DNA of 64,000 bases from Akkermansia muciniphila (GCF_040616545.1 NZ_CP156688.1:1054001-1118000); one strand, 5' to 3'; numbered from the stretch's first letter, positions 18,527 to 27,506 are shown. A program made the numbers and translations. The notes: a model not told the origin generated them from the letters alone.

Positions 18527-19405
18527 ATGCGAGCGGAGAACGAGAACTGGGGAAATACGGTACGGCAGCATTTGTTTGACCAGCGCGGCGCCGTCATAGT
18601 GCACTGGCTGATCCTGGTTAATGTGGTCGTCTTCATGCTCGGGTTCTTCTTCCAGGTGGAGATTCCGCGGAATATTTACCCTCCCGGCCGCCTGGACCTG
18701 ATTCAGCTTTACGGGGCCTACAGCGAATATACATGCTTTCATGAAGGGGAGCTGTGGCGCCTGTTCACCTACCAGTTCCTGCATGCCAACCTGGGCCACA
18801 TCCTGTTCAACATGATTGCCCTGTGGTTTTTTGGCCCGGTGGTGGAGGAACGCTTCGGCCACCTGCGCTTCCTGCTGTATTACCTGTTCTGCGGGGTGGC
18901 TGCGGCCCTGTTCTCCTCCCTGCTGGGGTACATGGGATTTTTTGATCCGGAGTGGCGCTTCATTCCCATGGTGGGGGCTTCCGGCTCCATTTACGGCATC
19001 ATGGCCGCGTGCGCGGTGCTTTTTCCGCATGCGCGGGTCCAGCTTCTGTTCCCTCCGGTCAATCTGAGCGTCCGCCAGTTCGCGCTGGCCGTGCTGGGCA
19101 TTGCCTGCGCCGTCATTATCTTCCAGTGGAGCAATGCAGGCGGTGAAGCGGGCCACCTGGGCGGCATGTTTGCCGGATTTATCCTGACCCTGCTGATCCT
19201 GTGGAAGGAAAAACTGTCCTCCCCCAAGGCACGGGTCGTTCCTTCCTCCCATCAGTCTCCGGCACGCCCAGCACGCCATTCCGCCAATAACCGCTTCCCT
19301 TCCGAAGAAGAGGTGAATGACATTATGGAAAAAATATCCCGGTCCGGCGTGTCCAGCCTCACAGAAGAGGAGCGGGAAATCCTCCGGAGGGCCTCCCGGC
19401 GCTGA
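18527..19405 (+). CDS. Rhomboid family intramembrane serine protease
   Basis: From ATG 18527 the protein has 292 residues (a TTG at 18488 is an in-frame alternative). Six or seven membrane segments carry the rhomboid elements: GELWRLFTYQFLHANLGHILFNMIALWFFGPVVEE (the L1 loop W-R and the HxxxxHxxxN stretch of TM2), VGASGSIYGIM with the nucleophile Ser about residue 153, and EAGHLGGMFAGF with the catalytic His. A cytoplasmic C-terminal tail of about 60 residues is predicted helical (EEEVNDIMEKISRSG). It cleaves membrane proteins within the bilayer; substrates are unknown. Confidence 0.93.
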   Translation: MRAENENWGNTVRQHLFDQRGAVIVHWLILVNVVVFMLGFFFQVEIPRNIYPPGRLDLIQLYGAYSEYTCFHEGELWRLFTYQFLHANLGHILFNMIALWFFGPVVEERFGHLRFLLYYLFCGVAAALFSSLLGYMGFFDPEWRFIPMVGASGSIYGIMAACAVLFPHARVQLLFPPVNLSVRQFALAVLGIACAVIIFQWSNAGGEAGHLGGMFAGFILTLLILWKEKLSSPKARVVPSSHQSPARPARHSANNRFPSEEEVNDIMEKISRSGVSSLTEEEREILRRASRR

Positions 19406-19478
19406 ATAATCCGGCAGATATTTTTATTTGTTCTGCTATTTTTCTTTATTTTTTGGTATTCCCCGCTAGCATGGGGAA

Positions 19479-21014
19479 ATGATGACCCGGCTGTATTCTT
19501 CCACCGTGTTGGGCGTGGATGGCATAGAGGTGGAGGTGGAAGTGGATTTCCGCCCCATGGCGGAAAAACGCATCTTTATCGTGGGCTTGCCGGATACGGC
19601 CGTCAAGGAGAGCGGCCAGCGCGTGGATACGGCCATCCAGAACAGCGGGCTGCCTTTCCAGCAGGGAATTTTTGTCGTCAACCTGGCCCCGGCGGATTTA
19701 AGGAAGCAGGGGCCGGCCTTTGATCTTCCCATTGCCCTGGGAATGATTGCCGGAGCGGCGGAAACGGAGATTGACGCTTCTAGCTGGTGCATCATGGGAG
19801 AACTGGCCCTGGATGGCACCGTACGCCCCGTACAAGGCACCCTGCCACAGATTATGGAGGCGAGGCGCATGGGACGGAAACGCATCATGCTGCCCTGCGC
19901 CAATGCCCATGAGGGGGCGCCGGTGCAGGGCGTGGATATTTATCCCGTCTCCTCCCTGCGGGAAGCCTGGCAGCTGCTCACCTCCGCCGCCCTGCCCGCT
20001 CCTTTCACAAATTCCGCGGCGAAAGAACAAAGTGATGGAGAAAAGGAAATTGCCGTGGATTTTGACGAGATCAAGGGGCAATCCTACGCCCGCCGCGCCA
20101 TGGAGATTGCCGCGGCGGGAGGCCACAACATCCTGCTCAGCGGTTCTCCGGGATCCGGCAAATCCATGCTGGCCCAGCGGCTTCCGACCATCCTGCCCCC
20201 GCTGAGCCGGGAAGAAGCCCTGGAAACCAGTAAAATCCATTCCGCATGCGGACTCTTGAAACGGGGAAACGGGCTGGTGGCGCGCCGGCCGTTCCGGGCA
20301 CCGCACCACACCATATCGGATGCGGGGCTGATGGGCGGAGGGGCAAATATCACTCCGGGGGAAGTGTCCCTGGCCCATAACGGCGTCCTGTTTCTGGATG
20401 AACTGCCGGAGTTCCGCCGCGCCGCTCTGGAAACCCTGCGGCAGCCGCTGGAATCCGGCCATGTGGTGATTTCCCGCGCCTCCGGCACCATGACGTTTCC
20501 CTGCCGCTTTATGCTGGCGGCAGCCATGAATCCGTGCCCCTGCGGGTATCTGGGGGACAGAAGGAGAACCTGCACGTGTGCCCCGGCGCAGATTGCCCGC
20601 TACCGCCGGAAGATTTCAGGGCCGCTTCTGGACCGGTTTGACCTGCTGATGGAAGTTCCCGCCGTGGACCCTTCCATCCTGGCTTCCGCGCCAGCCGGGG
20701 AATGCTCCTCCAGCATCCGGGAGCGCGTCATGGCGGCCCGGCGGCTCCAGTGCAGCAGGTATGCCGGCACTCCATTCCGCAGCAACGCGGCGCTTTCCGG
20801 AAAAGCCCTGCAAAGGTACTGCCGCCTGCGGCCGGAAGGCCGGGACATTCTGCTCCGCGCCGTGGAGGAACTGTCCCTTTCCGCCCGGGCCTATGACCGC
20901 ATCCTGAAAGTGGCCCGCACCATAGCGGACCTGGAGGGTAACCCGGAAATCCAGGATTCCCATTTGTATGAGGCCGTGCAGTACCGGGCTTTTGAGCACT
21001 CCCTCCGGGAATAA
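19479..21014 (+). CDS. comM: ComM/YifB-family Mg-chelatase-like AAA+ ATPase
   Basis: A 511-residue protein with the standard layout. The N-terminal ChlI-like domain (residues 1-165) contains VEVDFRPMAEKRIFIVGLPDTAVKES. The AAA+ core has Walker A GSPGSGKSML about residue 222 and Walker B VLFLDELPEF about 304. The Cys-rich insert NPCPCGYLGDRRRTCTC is typical of the family, followed by LLDRFDL and a C-terminal helical lid. ComM hexamers act as branch-migration helicases that help integrate incoming DNA during natural transformation. It is a single gene. Confidence 0.94.
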   Translation: MMTRLYSSTVLGVDGIEVEVEVDFRPMAEKRIFIVGLPDTAVKESGQRVDTAIQNSGLPFQQGIFVVNLAPADLRKQGPAFDLPIALGMIAGAAETEIDASSWCIMGELALDGTVRPVQGTLPQIMEARRMGRKRIMLPCANAHEGAPVQGVDIYPVSSLREAWQLLTSAALPAPFTNSAAKEQSDGEKEIAVDFDEIKGQSYARRAMEIAAAGGHNILLSGSPGSGKSMLAQRLPTILPPLSREEALETSKIHSACGLLKRGNGLVARRPFRAPHHTISDAGLMGGGANITPGEVSLAHNGVLFLDELPEFRRAALETLRQPLESGHVVISRASGTMTFPCRFMLAAAMNPCPCGYLGDRRRTCTCAPAQIARYRRKISGPLLDRFDLLMEVPAVDPSILASAPAGECSSSIRERVMAARRLQCSRYAGTPFRSNAALSGKALQRYCRLRPEGRDILLRAVEELSLSARAYDRILKVARTIADLEGNPEIQDSHLYEAVQYRAFEHSLRE

Positions 21015-21137
21015 CCCCGCTCCGGCTGGCGGAAAGCCGTGTTTTCCCACATTCCGGAAGTTCGCCCTTTTCAAACGTAACGGGAAAAGGAGGCGGGGGA
21101 CAAATCCCGCTTCCCTCCCGGTTGGCGGAATGGCTGT

Positions 21138-21836
21138 TCACCGGCTCCGGTACCTCCGTACGGCCAGCGCGCCCAGGCCCAGCATCCCCAGGGAGACGGA
21201 ACCCGGTTCCGGAACAATCTCATAGGCCACCTGAATGTTGGAGAGCGTGTAAGGGGAGGTGGCGGAGCCCGCACCGCCGCGCACTCCTGCAACTACCTTG
21301 TAACCCTCTCCCCACGCCAGGGGGGCATCCGCCATGTTCAGGGAGACGGTCGTCGTCCTGGAGGTGGAATTAAAGGTGAAGCTTTCCATGGCGGAGAGGT
21401 CCTGGACAAGCGTTCCGGCAGAGTCATAAACCGCCAGAACCATGACGTAGCTGGTAATGACGGAGGCTGGCGTATCACAGGAAAAAACGATGGAGGAGAC
21501 AAGGTCCCCCTGCTCCGGACCTCCCAGCACCATGGCAAAGGAGTCTCCGGCCACGCCGCTCCTGCCGCACAGGATGATGGAGCCGACGTTCTCGTTGTTG
21601 ATCCAGGTTCCTTCTCCATTTTGGGGCCAGTTGGCCAGGCTGTTGTTATTGCCTCCCGCATAGACGCCAAACCCGCGGGTCCTTACCTTATCCAGAAGCT
21701 GGTTCCCCGTCTGCGGCGCCATGGTTGCCGTTTGCGGCAAATTGGCCGATTCAGGCAGTTCAGCAATAATGGTGGCGGCATTCGCGGCCAGTACGCTGGC
21801 GCAGCTTATTAATACAGCACAATATCTACTTTTCAT
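21138..21836 (-). CDS. PEP-CTERM sorting-signal protein
   Basis: The 232-residue product has a signal peptide (MKSRYCAVLISCASVLAANA) and a textbook PEP-CTERM tail: VPEPGSVSLGMLGLGALAVRRYRSR, that is, the PEP motif, a short hydrophobic helix and an Arg cluster. The body is a Ser/Thr/Gly-rich beta domain (GGNNNSLANWPQNGEGTWINNENVGSIILCG). Such proteins are processed by an exosortase and exported, often into extracellular matrix or surface layers. The exosortase gene is not in this window. A 16-bp palindrome lies 13 bp before the start. Confidence 0.88.
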   Translation of the reverse strand: MKSRYCAVLISCASVLAANAATIIAELPESANLPQTATMAPQTGNQLLDKVRTRGFGVYAGGNNNSLANWPQNGEGTWINNENVGSIILCGRSGVAGDSFAMVLGGPEQGDLVSSIVFSCDTPASVITSYVMVLAVYDSAGTLVQDLSAMESFTFNSTSRTTTVSLNMADAPLAWGEGYKVVAGVRGGAGSATSPYTLSNIQVAYEIVPEPGSVSLGMLGLGALAVRRYRSR

Positions 21837-21848
21837 AAGTTACACACC

Positions 21849-21864
21849 ATAATAAATTTATTAT
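21849..21864. promoter_or_regulatory. Perfect AT palindrome upstream of the PEP-CTERM gene
   Basis: ATAATAAATTTATTAT is a perfect 16-bp palindrome starting 13 bp upstream of the start codon at 21836. Its place in the leader or promoter suggests an operator or an mRNA structure at the ribosome site. Low complexity makes chance occurrence possible. Confidence 0.35.
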
Positions 21865-22180
21865 GTTATGTCAATTTACAATTAAGAAGAAAAGTCTTTG
21901 AATTTTCCGCTTTTTCTGAAATCTGGCGCATCTTCTTGAGGTTGAAAGGCCGAAGCGTTTCCCGGAACGCGCCCTTGCTGGATTTTTCTTTATAACCCTA
22001 TTAAAATACCTATTTTACGTGGAATTAAGCTTTGGAATAAGGGGAAAATGAAATGAAGTTATTTTTCTGCGGAGTTTCCGCAGGTTTTTACAGGGGAGGG
22101 GAGGCTCCTGCTCCGGGAAATGGTCTTTCCGGAGGCGTTCCACACTCCGTGCCATCCCGGCCTTCCCCATACCACACACA
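21865..22180. other. Intergenic region between the PEP-CTERM gene and metY
   Basis: This is AT-rich near 21890-22050. No credible gene is present; the long plus-strand frame that begins at 22053 and runs to 25058 is antisense to metY and two radical-SAM genes. No RNA gene was recognised. Confidence 0.4.
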
Positions 22181-22220
22181 GAGCAGCCGTTCCGCGGAGA
22201 TGCCCGCGGAACGGCTGCTC
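22181..22220. terminator. Long perfect hairpin downstream of metY
   Basis: GAGCAGCCGTTCCGCG (22181-22196) and CGCGGAACGGCTGCTC (22205-22220) form a perfect 16-bp stem with an 8-base loop, 25 bp past the metY stop. No T-run follows on the minus strand. It may be a Rho-independent-like end, an RNA stabiliser or a REP-like palindrome. Confidence 0.55.
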
Positions 22221-22244
22221 GTACGAGAAAGGAAAGACCAGGGT

Positions 22245-23534
22245 TTAACGGATGGCTTCCAGAGCCTGACCGAGGTCTGCAATAATGTCTTCCGCGGCTT
22301 CCGTCCCTACGGAAAAGCGGATGAGGTCGGGCCGGACACCCGCTTCCATGAGCTGTTCATCCGTCAACTGGCGGTGCGTATGGCTGGCGGGATGGAGAAC
22401 GCAGGTGCGGGAATCCGCCACATGGGTGACGATGGCGGCCAGTTTCAGGCTGTCCATGAATTTGATGGCGCGGTCACGGCCGCCCCGGATACCGAAGGTG
22501 ACCACCCCGCAGGATTGCCCGCCGCGGAATTGCTTCTGCGCCAGGTCATGATACTTGTTGGACGGCAGGCCCGGATAGTTGATCCAGGCCACTTCCTCCC
22601 GGTTTTCCAGGAATTCCGCCACCTTTTGCGCGTTTTCACAGTGACGGGGCACACGCAGGTGCAGGGTTTCCAGGCCCAGGTTGAGCAGGAAGGCGTTCTG
22701 CGGGGACTGGATGGAACCCAGGTCGCGCATGAGCTGGACGGTCGCCTTGGTGATGTAGGCGCCCTTGCCGAAGCTCTTGCTGTAGGAAAGCCCGTGGTAG
22801 GAGGGGTCCGGCTCCGTCAGGCCCGGGAATTTGTCCCTATGGGCTTCCCAGTCAAAGTTGCCGCTGTCCACAATGGCTCCGCCCACTGCCGTGGCATGGC
22901 CGTCCATATACTTGGTGGTGGAGTGGGTGACAATGTCCACGCCCCATTCAAAGGGACGGCAGTTGATGGGCGTGGCAAAGGTATTGTCCACGATCAGGGG
23001 AACGCCGTGCGCATGGGCGATGTCCGCCATCTTGCTGATGTCCAGCACACAAAGCGTGGGATTGGAAATGGTTTCCGCAAACAGGGCTTTCGTATTGGGG
23101 CGGAAGGCCTTGGCTATTTCCTCCGCCGGGGCGTCCTGGTCCACAAAGGTGACTTCTATGCCCATCTTGCGGAAAGTGACGGCAAAAAGGTTGTACGTCC
23201 CCCCGTAAATGGAAGCGGCGCTGACGATGTGGTCTCCGGCCTCGCAGATGTTGAAAACGGCAAAGAAGGAAGCCGCCTGTCCGGAGGAGGTCAGGATGGC
23301 GGCCACGCCGCCTTCCAACTCCGCGATTTTTCTGGCAACCGCTTCATTGGTGGGATTCTGAAGGCGCGTGTAAAAGAATCCGGCTTCTTCCAGATCGAAC
23401 AATTTGGCCATTTGCTCGCTGGTTTCATACTTGAACGTGGTGCTCTGGTAAATGGGCAATACGCGGGGTTCTCCCTTTTTGGGGGTCCAGCCCGCCTGCA
23501 CGCACAGCGTTTCCGGTCTCAGTTCCTGACTCAT
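22245..23534 (-). CDS. metY: O-acetylhomoserine sulfhydrylase / aminocarboxypropyltransferase
   Basis: The 429-residue, PLP-dependent Cys/Met-metabolism enzyme starts at ATG 23534 (MSQELRPETLCVQAGWTPKKG). Visible motifs are the N-terminal YQSTTFKYET, YTRLQNPTNEAVARKIAELEGGVAAILTSSGQAA, the PLP-ring region VDNTFATPINC, and the Schiff-base Lys in THSTTKYMDGHATAVGGAIVD. The length (about 430) and the long 'HYGLSYSKSFG'-like insert distinguish MetY from shorter MetB/MetZ. It makes homocysteine from O-acetylhomoserine and sulfide in the cytoplasm. The hairpin at 22181-22220 follows it. Confidence 0.94.
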   Translation of the reverse strand: MSQELRPETLCVQAGWTPKKGEPRVLPIYQSTTFKYETSEQMAKLFDLEEAGFFYTRLQNPTNEAVARKIAELEGGVAAILTSSGQAASFFAVFNICEAGDHIVSAASIYGGTYNLFAVTFRKMGIEVTFVDQDAPAEEIAKAFRPNTKALFAETISNPTLCVLDISKMADIAHAHGVPLIVDNTFATPINCRPFEWGVDIVTHSTTKYMDGHATAVGGAIVDSGNFDWEAHRDKFPGLTEPDPSYHGLSYSKSFGKGAYITKATVQLMRDLGSIQSPQNAFLLNLGLETLHLRVPRHCENAQKVAEFLENREEVAWINYPGLPSNKYHDLAQKQFRGGQSCGVVTFGIRGGRDRAIKFMDSLKLAAIVTHVADSRTCVLHPASHTHRQLTDEQLMEAGVRPDLIRFSVGTEAAEDIIADLGQALEAIR

Positions 23535-23654
23535 GATGCAGGGATGCTATGCCATGCCGCGTGCCTTGTAAAGCAGGGAAAAGCGCGGTTTTCTTCCTGT
23601 ACGCAGTGCAGCGTGGGGCATCCCTGGCTGTGCCGGGCAAAGCCTTGTGCGGAA

Positions 23655-24902
23655 TCAGTCGGCTTCCGGCAGAGGGGTGGAAATTTCCTCTTCCGTCAGG
23701 TAGCAGCCGGGGTCGGACCCGTACCAGTGCCCGTTGGCGAACGCGGCACGGGTGCGGAAGCCGCCCCCGCACAGGGCAAAGTGCACGCAGCGGCCGCAGC
23801 GGCCTTCAATCTTTTTCTGCCGTTCCAGGGGGTCGTCGGACCCGCGCAGTTCAGGCAGCATGTCCGCCGCAGCGCCCGCCTTGGCGTCCCAAAGGTCGGA
23901 AAACAGGTTGGCCTTCACATTGCCCAGCGTGACGGACTGCCAGAACTGGTCCGGATGCACGGTGCCCTGGGTGTCAATGTTGGCAATGCCGCGGCCGGAG
24001 CTGTTCGCCCCGCCGCCGTTCCACTGGAGGAGGTTCAGCGTGTCCTTGGCCAGCGGGGAACCTTCCCGGAGCTGGCGCAGCAGCAGGTAAATGCCGTCCG
24101 CGGGCTGGGTAACGGTCAGCACTTCACGGTTCTTGCCCTCCGCCTTCCACTGCTCCACACGGGCAATCAGGGTGTCCATGGCATGGCGCGCCTCTTCCTG
24201 CGTCAGGGTCTGCACCTCCACGCCGCGGCCCGTGGGAACCAGATGGTAGAAGCAGACGCGCTGGATGTCATTGGCGTCAATGAAGTCCAGAATCTGCTCC
24301 ATGCACTGCACGTTGTTGCGGGTCAGCGTCAGGCGCAGGCCCGTTTTCTGCCCCACTTCACTGCAGAGCTTGAAACCGCGCACCGCCTGTTCAAAAGAGC
24401 CTTCCACTCCGCGGAACTTGTCATGGACGGCGCCGATGCCGTCCAGGGAAATTCCCACGTACGCCACGCCCAGTTCTTTGAACCGCGCGGCGGCTTCCGG
24501 CGTAATGCGGGTGCCGTTCGTGGAAATGGTCACCTTCAGCCCTTTTCCGGTGGCGCGTTCCAGCAGCTCCATGAAGCGCGGATGCACCAGCGGCTCCCCT
24601 CCGGAGAACAGCAGGGCGTTCACCTTGTAGTCCGCCAGATCGTCAATGACCGCGCAGCACTGGTCCCAGTCCAGCTCCCCTTCAAATTTCCTGGCGGAGG
24701 CGTCCGCATAGCAATGCACGCACTTGAGGTTGCAGGTGCGCGTGATGTTCCAGACCACAATGGGCTTCCGGACGCGGGAAGAGGCCGGAGCGCAGGATTC
24801 CACGGCACCTCCCGCAGAGCGGCCGTGCCCGTGGCCCTGCCCGTATCTCAAATGGTCCGCGGGCTGTTCCGCCCCTGTCCAAAGTCTGGTAATATTAATC
24901 AT
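23655..24902 (-). CDS. ahbC: Radical SAM/SPASM protein, AhbC-like (12,18-didecarboxysiroheme deacetylase type)
   Basis: The 415-residue protein has the radical-SAM cluster CNLKCVHC (C57, C61, C64), GGEP in LLFSGGEPLVHPRF and the SAM-binding ISTNGTRI. A C-terminal SPASM region has CGRCVHFALCGGGFRTRA and ends GCYLTEEEI. The opening INITRLWTG...DHLRYGQG, VVWNITRTCNLKCVHCYADA and the DPGCYLTEEEI end follow the AhbC/NirJ pattern of the siroheme-dependent haem route. An odd His/Gly-rich insert (GQGHGHGRSAGG) precedes the core. Its start overlaps the end of the second radical-SAM gene by 8 bp. The assignment is by recalled motif, so a related peptide-modifying SPASM enzyme is possible. Confidence 0.72.
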   Translation of the reverse strand: MINITRLWTGAEQPADHLRYGQGHGHGRSAGGAVESCAPASSRVRKPIVVWNITRTCNLKCVHCYADASARKFEGELDWDQCCAVIDDLADYKVNALLFSGGEPLVHPRFMELLERATGKGLKVTISTNGTRITPEAAARFKELGVAYVGISLDGIGAVHDKFRGVEGSFEQAVRGFKLCSEVGQKTGLRLTLTRNNVQCMEQILDFIDANDIQRVCFYHLVPTGRGVEVQTLTQEEARHAMDTLIARVEQWKAEGKNREVLTVTQPADGIYLLLRQLREGSPLAKDTLNLLQWNGGGANSSGRGIANIDTQGTVHPDQFWQSVTLGNVKANLFSDLWDAKAGAAADMLPELRGSDDPLERQKKIEGRCGRCVHFALCGGGFRTRAAFANGHWYGSDPGCYLTEEEISTPLPEAD

Positions 24903-25956
24903 GGTGTTGTGAAAGCCTGGGCTGGTAGGGGCAGAGGTTGTCTTCCGCCATCATGTCTCCGTAAACGGCATAGGCGCGGGAACGGGAGCCGCCGCAGACG
25001 GTGCGGTACTCGCACCGGCCGCATTTGCCCTGCAGCGCGTTGTCGTCCCGGAGTTTGAGGAAAAGGGGGTGCGTGCGGTAGATTTCCCCCGGATCGTCCG
25101 TCCGGACGTTTCCCGCCGTAACGGGAAGGAAGCCGGAAGGCTGGATTTCCCCGGTATGGGAGATAAACATGATCCCCTTGCCGTCCCGGGTGGGGATGGC
25201 GCGGCGCGCAGGCTTGCTCCCCTGCGCGCGGGCTTCCTGAAGGGCTACACGGCGGTAATGGTGCCCTTCCGTGGTTTTGACGCCGAAGGGGACTTCACGG
25301 CTTACCTTGCTGAGTTTTTCCCAGACGGCCTCCACTTCTTCCGCCGTGGGCATTTCATCCATGGCGGCGCGGCCCGTGGGCACCAGCAGGAACACGCTCC
25401 ACATTCCCGGCTCCATCTTCTTCATCAGCCCCACAAAGTCGTCAAACTCGCCCAAGGTGCTTCTGGTGATGGTGGTGTTGATTTGCAGGTGCATGCCCGC
25501 CTCCTTTGCCATTTCCGCCGCTCGGAGGGTCCGTTCATACGTGTGGGGAACGCCGCGGAAGGCGTCATGCGTAGCCTCATGCGCACCGTCCAGGCTCAGG
25601 GACATGCTTTGGACCCCGGCCTCCTTCAAGGCATGAAAGTCCGCATGCAGCAGCCGGGCGGTAGCGGCGGGGCTCAACGCCACGTGCAGCCCCTTTCCCG
25701 CCGCCGCGCGGATCAATTCCAGAATGTCCGGCCTCATGACGGGGTCCCCGCCCGTCAGTACCAGCATGGGGGGACGCAACTCCGCCAATTGGTCAATCAG
25801 GCGCAGGGCTTCCTCATGGGTCAATTCATCAGGATGAGGCCGCGGCTGGGCCACGGCGCGGCAATGTTTGCACGCCAGCGCGCAGGCGCGCGTCACTTCC
25901 CAGAAAACCAGGAAGGGGCGTTCATTGAGATCTGTTTCACTAAAAATCGGTCGCAT
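24895..25956 (-). CDS. Radical SAM/SPASM protein, AhbD-like / TIGR04053-type
   Basis: The 353-residue protein begins MRPIFSETDLNERPFLVFWEVTRAC and holds the cluster CALACKHC (C25, C29, C32), VLTGGDPVMRPDILELI, ALSPAATARLL and SLSLDGAHEATHDAFRGV. A SPASM region near the end has CGRCEYRTVCGGSRSRAYAVYGD. Phrases such as 'FWEVTRACxLxCKHCRA' and 'MWSVFxLVPTGRA' match the TIGR04053 group, close to AhbD haem synthase. With the overlapping AhbC-like gene downstream, it could complete Fe-coproporphyrin-to-haem conversion. The exact family is inferred without a search. Confidence 0.7.
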   Translation of the reverse strand: MRPIFSETDLNERPFLVFWEVTRACALACKHCRAVAQPRPHPDELTHEEALRLIDQLAELRPPMLVLTGGDPVMRPDILELIRAAAGKGLHVALSPAATARLLHADFHALKEAGVQSMSLSLDGAHEATHDAFRGVPHTYERTLRAAEMAKEAGMHLQINTTITRSTLGEFDDFVGLMKKMEPGMWSVFLLVPTGRAAMDEMPTAEEVEAVWEKLSKVSREVPFGVKTTEGHHYRRVALQEARAQGSKPARRAIPTRDGKGIMFISHTGEIQPSGFLPVTAGNVRTDDPGEIYRTHPLFLKLRDDNALQGKCGRCEYRTVCGGSRSRAYAVYGDMMAEDNLCPYQPRLSQHHD

Positions 25957-26027
25957 TCCTCAGGACAGTCACTTTAGAACAATTATAATTTTTGACCAGT
26001 CCAAAAGAGGGGCATTCCCCAGAAAGT

Positions 26028-26822
26028 TCACTTGGCCGCCTCTTCACGGATTTTCTGAACTTCCTTAGGCAATTCGGAAAGGGAATTCAGGGCTTCCTTC
26101 AGGTTCTTGGAGGCATCCGGAGAAAGCATGATGGCCGTCACATGCTTGACGATGGGCTGCATCATTTCCACAAGCTGCTGCTGCACTCCCGTCAGCTTGG
26201 CCTGCTGGTTGCGGGTGAGGGGCGGCAGGGCGGCCTGCTTTTTGGCAATGTCCAGCAGAGCGGCCCGGTAATGCCCTATCTGGTTTACGGCAGCCTTGCT
26301 GGTTTCCTCATCCTTCACCCTGGACAGGGAGTCATCCAGCTTCTTGACTTCATCCACGGTTTTAGCCAGCAGGGTTTCATGCGTGTTGCCCTCCGCATCC
26401 TTCGGGAACGGCTCCGCCTGCGCCAGTTCCGTCTGGACGGACTGCAAATCCATCAAAGCCTTCTGCAAGTCAGGCGTGAGCAGGCCTTCTTTTTTCAAAC
26501 GGGCCAGGGATTTCACCAACTCACCGGAAATCTTCTGCACTTCCGTCATCTGGGCGGAAATCTGCGCCTGCTCCTGCGGCGTGGCGCCGGGCAGCTCCAA
26601 CTGCCTTTTCCCAAGGTCTACCAGCTTTTCACGCACCTTTTTAACCGTTTTCACGGCGTCCGCCGCTCCGGGCTCATCCGTCACCTTGTCCAGCGCCGCC
26701 GTAATTTCATGCATGCTGGCAACGCTCTGTTTGGTCAGGGAAAGATGGGTGTCCTGGGCAAATGCGGGGGCCGTCATGCAGACGGCAGCGCCCAGGCCGA
26801 TGAAAGCAACTGTTTTATTCAT
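26028..26822 (-). CDS. Exported helical (coiled-coil-like) protein of unknown function
   Basis: The 264-residue product has a signal peptide (MNKTVAFIGLGAAVCMTAPAFAQ, cleavage after AFA) and then almost continuous amphipathic helix rich in Lys, Glu, Leu, Gln and Ala (for example VKKVREKLVDLGKRQLEL, ELVKSLARLKKEGLL). No Cys is in the mature chain and no catalytic motif is seen. It reads like a periplasmic helical-bundle protein. It is a single gene, and its function is unknown. Confidence 0.65.
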   Translation of the reverse strand: MNKTVAFIGLGAAVCMTAPAFAQDTHLSLTKQSVASMHEITAALDKVTDEPGAADAVKTVKKVREKLVDLGKRQLELPGATPQEQAQISAQMTEVQKISGELVKSLARLKKEGLLTPDLQKALMDLQSVQTELAQAEPFPKDAEGNTHETLLAKTVDEVKKLDDSLSRVKDEETSKAAVNQIGHYRAALLDIAKKQAALPPLTRNQQAKLTGVQQQLVEMMQPIVKHVTAIMLSPDASKNLKEALNSLSELPKEVQKIREEAAK

Positions 26823-27043
26823 GATGGGAAAGCCTTTCCGCGTGGAAAGATACTTCTTCCTTCATCTCCCGTCAATCGTGACGGTCGTCACGAAGGACAA
26901 CCCCTTCTTTTCTACATACGGTCAGTGACAGGCAAGCACTCTTTTATGCCTTTGTAAAAGCCATTTCCCCGCCCGGGCAGGGCTCTCTTTTCACCTGTAA
27001 ACGCTGTAGCCATGATAGGGGCTCAACCACTAATTAATACGAT

Positions 27044-27493
27044 ATGGCTCAATTAACAATACAACAATTTCTAGGATACAGCCCCGATGATAGAGGCCGC
27101 TTCATCAATCATATGGCCCGGTTCGGACAGCACGTTGATACCGTTCTCGGCAGTGTCGCCAGGACTGATTACCCCTGGGATATTCCCGGCGGCTGGGAGG
27201 GCTGGTTCCAGGTTGAATTTGCCACGTACCTCACTATGAACAATATTGATCATGAACGGGAAAACGGCATCCAGGGATACGGAACGCCTGATTTCCTTTT
27301 TTCAAATGGCCCTTATCTTGCCCCCATTGAAATCAAATGCCATCATCCGGGCAGCAATATTACGCAAGATGCCTTAGCGGATGTGGCTAAACTGCAACAA
27401 ACCAAGAGGAGTTTCCACCATGCCCATACTCTTACCGGCACCGTGGGCGGAGTCAACCCTCCCAACATGGAAATTTACTACTGCGGACAATAA
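27044..27493 (+). CDS. Small PD-(D/E)XK nuclease-like protein
   Basis: The 149-residue product shows the core of a restriction-endonuclease fold: a helix with E58 (GWFQVEFATYLTMNN), then TPDFLFSN with D83 and PIEIKCHHPG with E96-x-K98, spaced as in PD-(D/E)XK enzymes. The rest (DVAKLQQTKRSFHHAHTL) would supply the last helices. It has no methylase, no DNA-recognition domain and no partner gene. It is AT-richer than its neighbours and is closed by a strong bidirectional terminator, which suggests acquisition. It could be an orphan nuclease, a defence remnant or a decayed restriction subunit; activity is not proven. Confidence 0.6.
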   Translation: MAQLTIQQFLGYSPDDRGRFINHMARFGQHVDTVLGSVARTDYPWDIPGGWEGWFQVEFATYLTMNNIDHERENGIQGYGTPDFLFSNGPYLAPIEIKCHHPGSNITQDALADVAKLQQTKRSFHHAHTLTGTVGGVNPPNMEIYYCGQ

Positions 27494-27506
27494 GACTTTA
27501 ACATTA

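Noticed and set aside
22053-25058. Very long plus-strand open frame (about 1000 codons)
   Set aside because: It is antisense to metY and both radical-SAM genes, which have clear motifs; its product is low-complexity, rich in Gly, Val, His and Arg, as expected from the complement of GC-rich genes.
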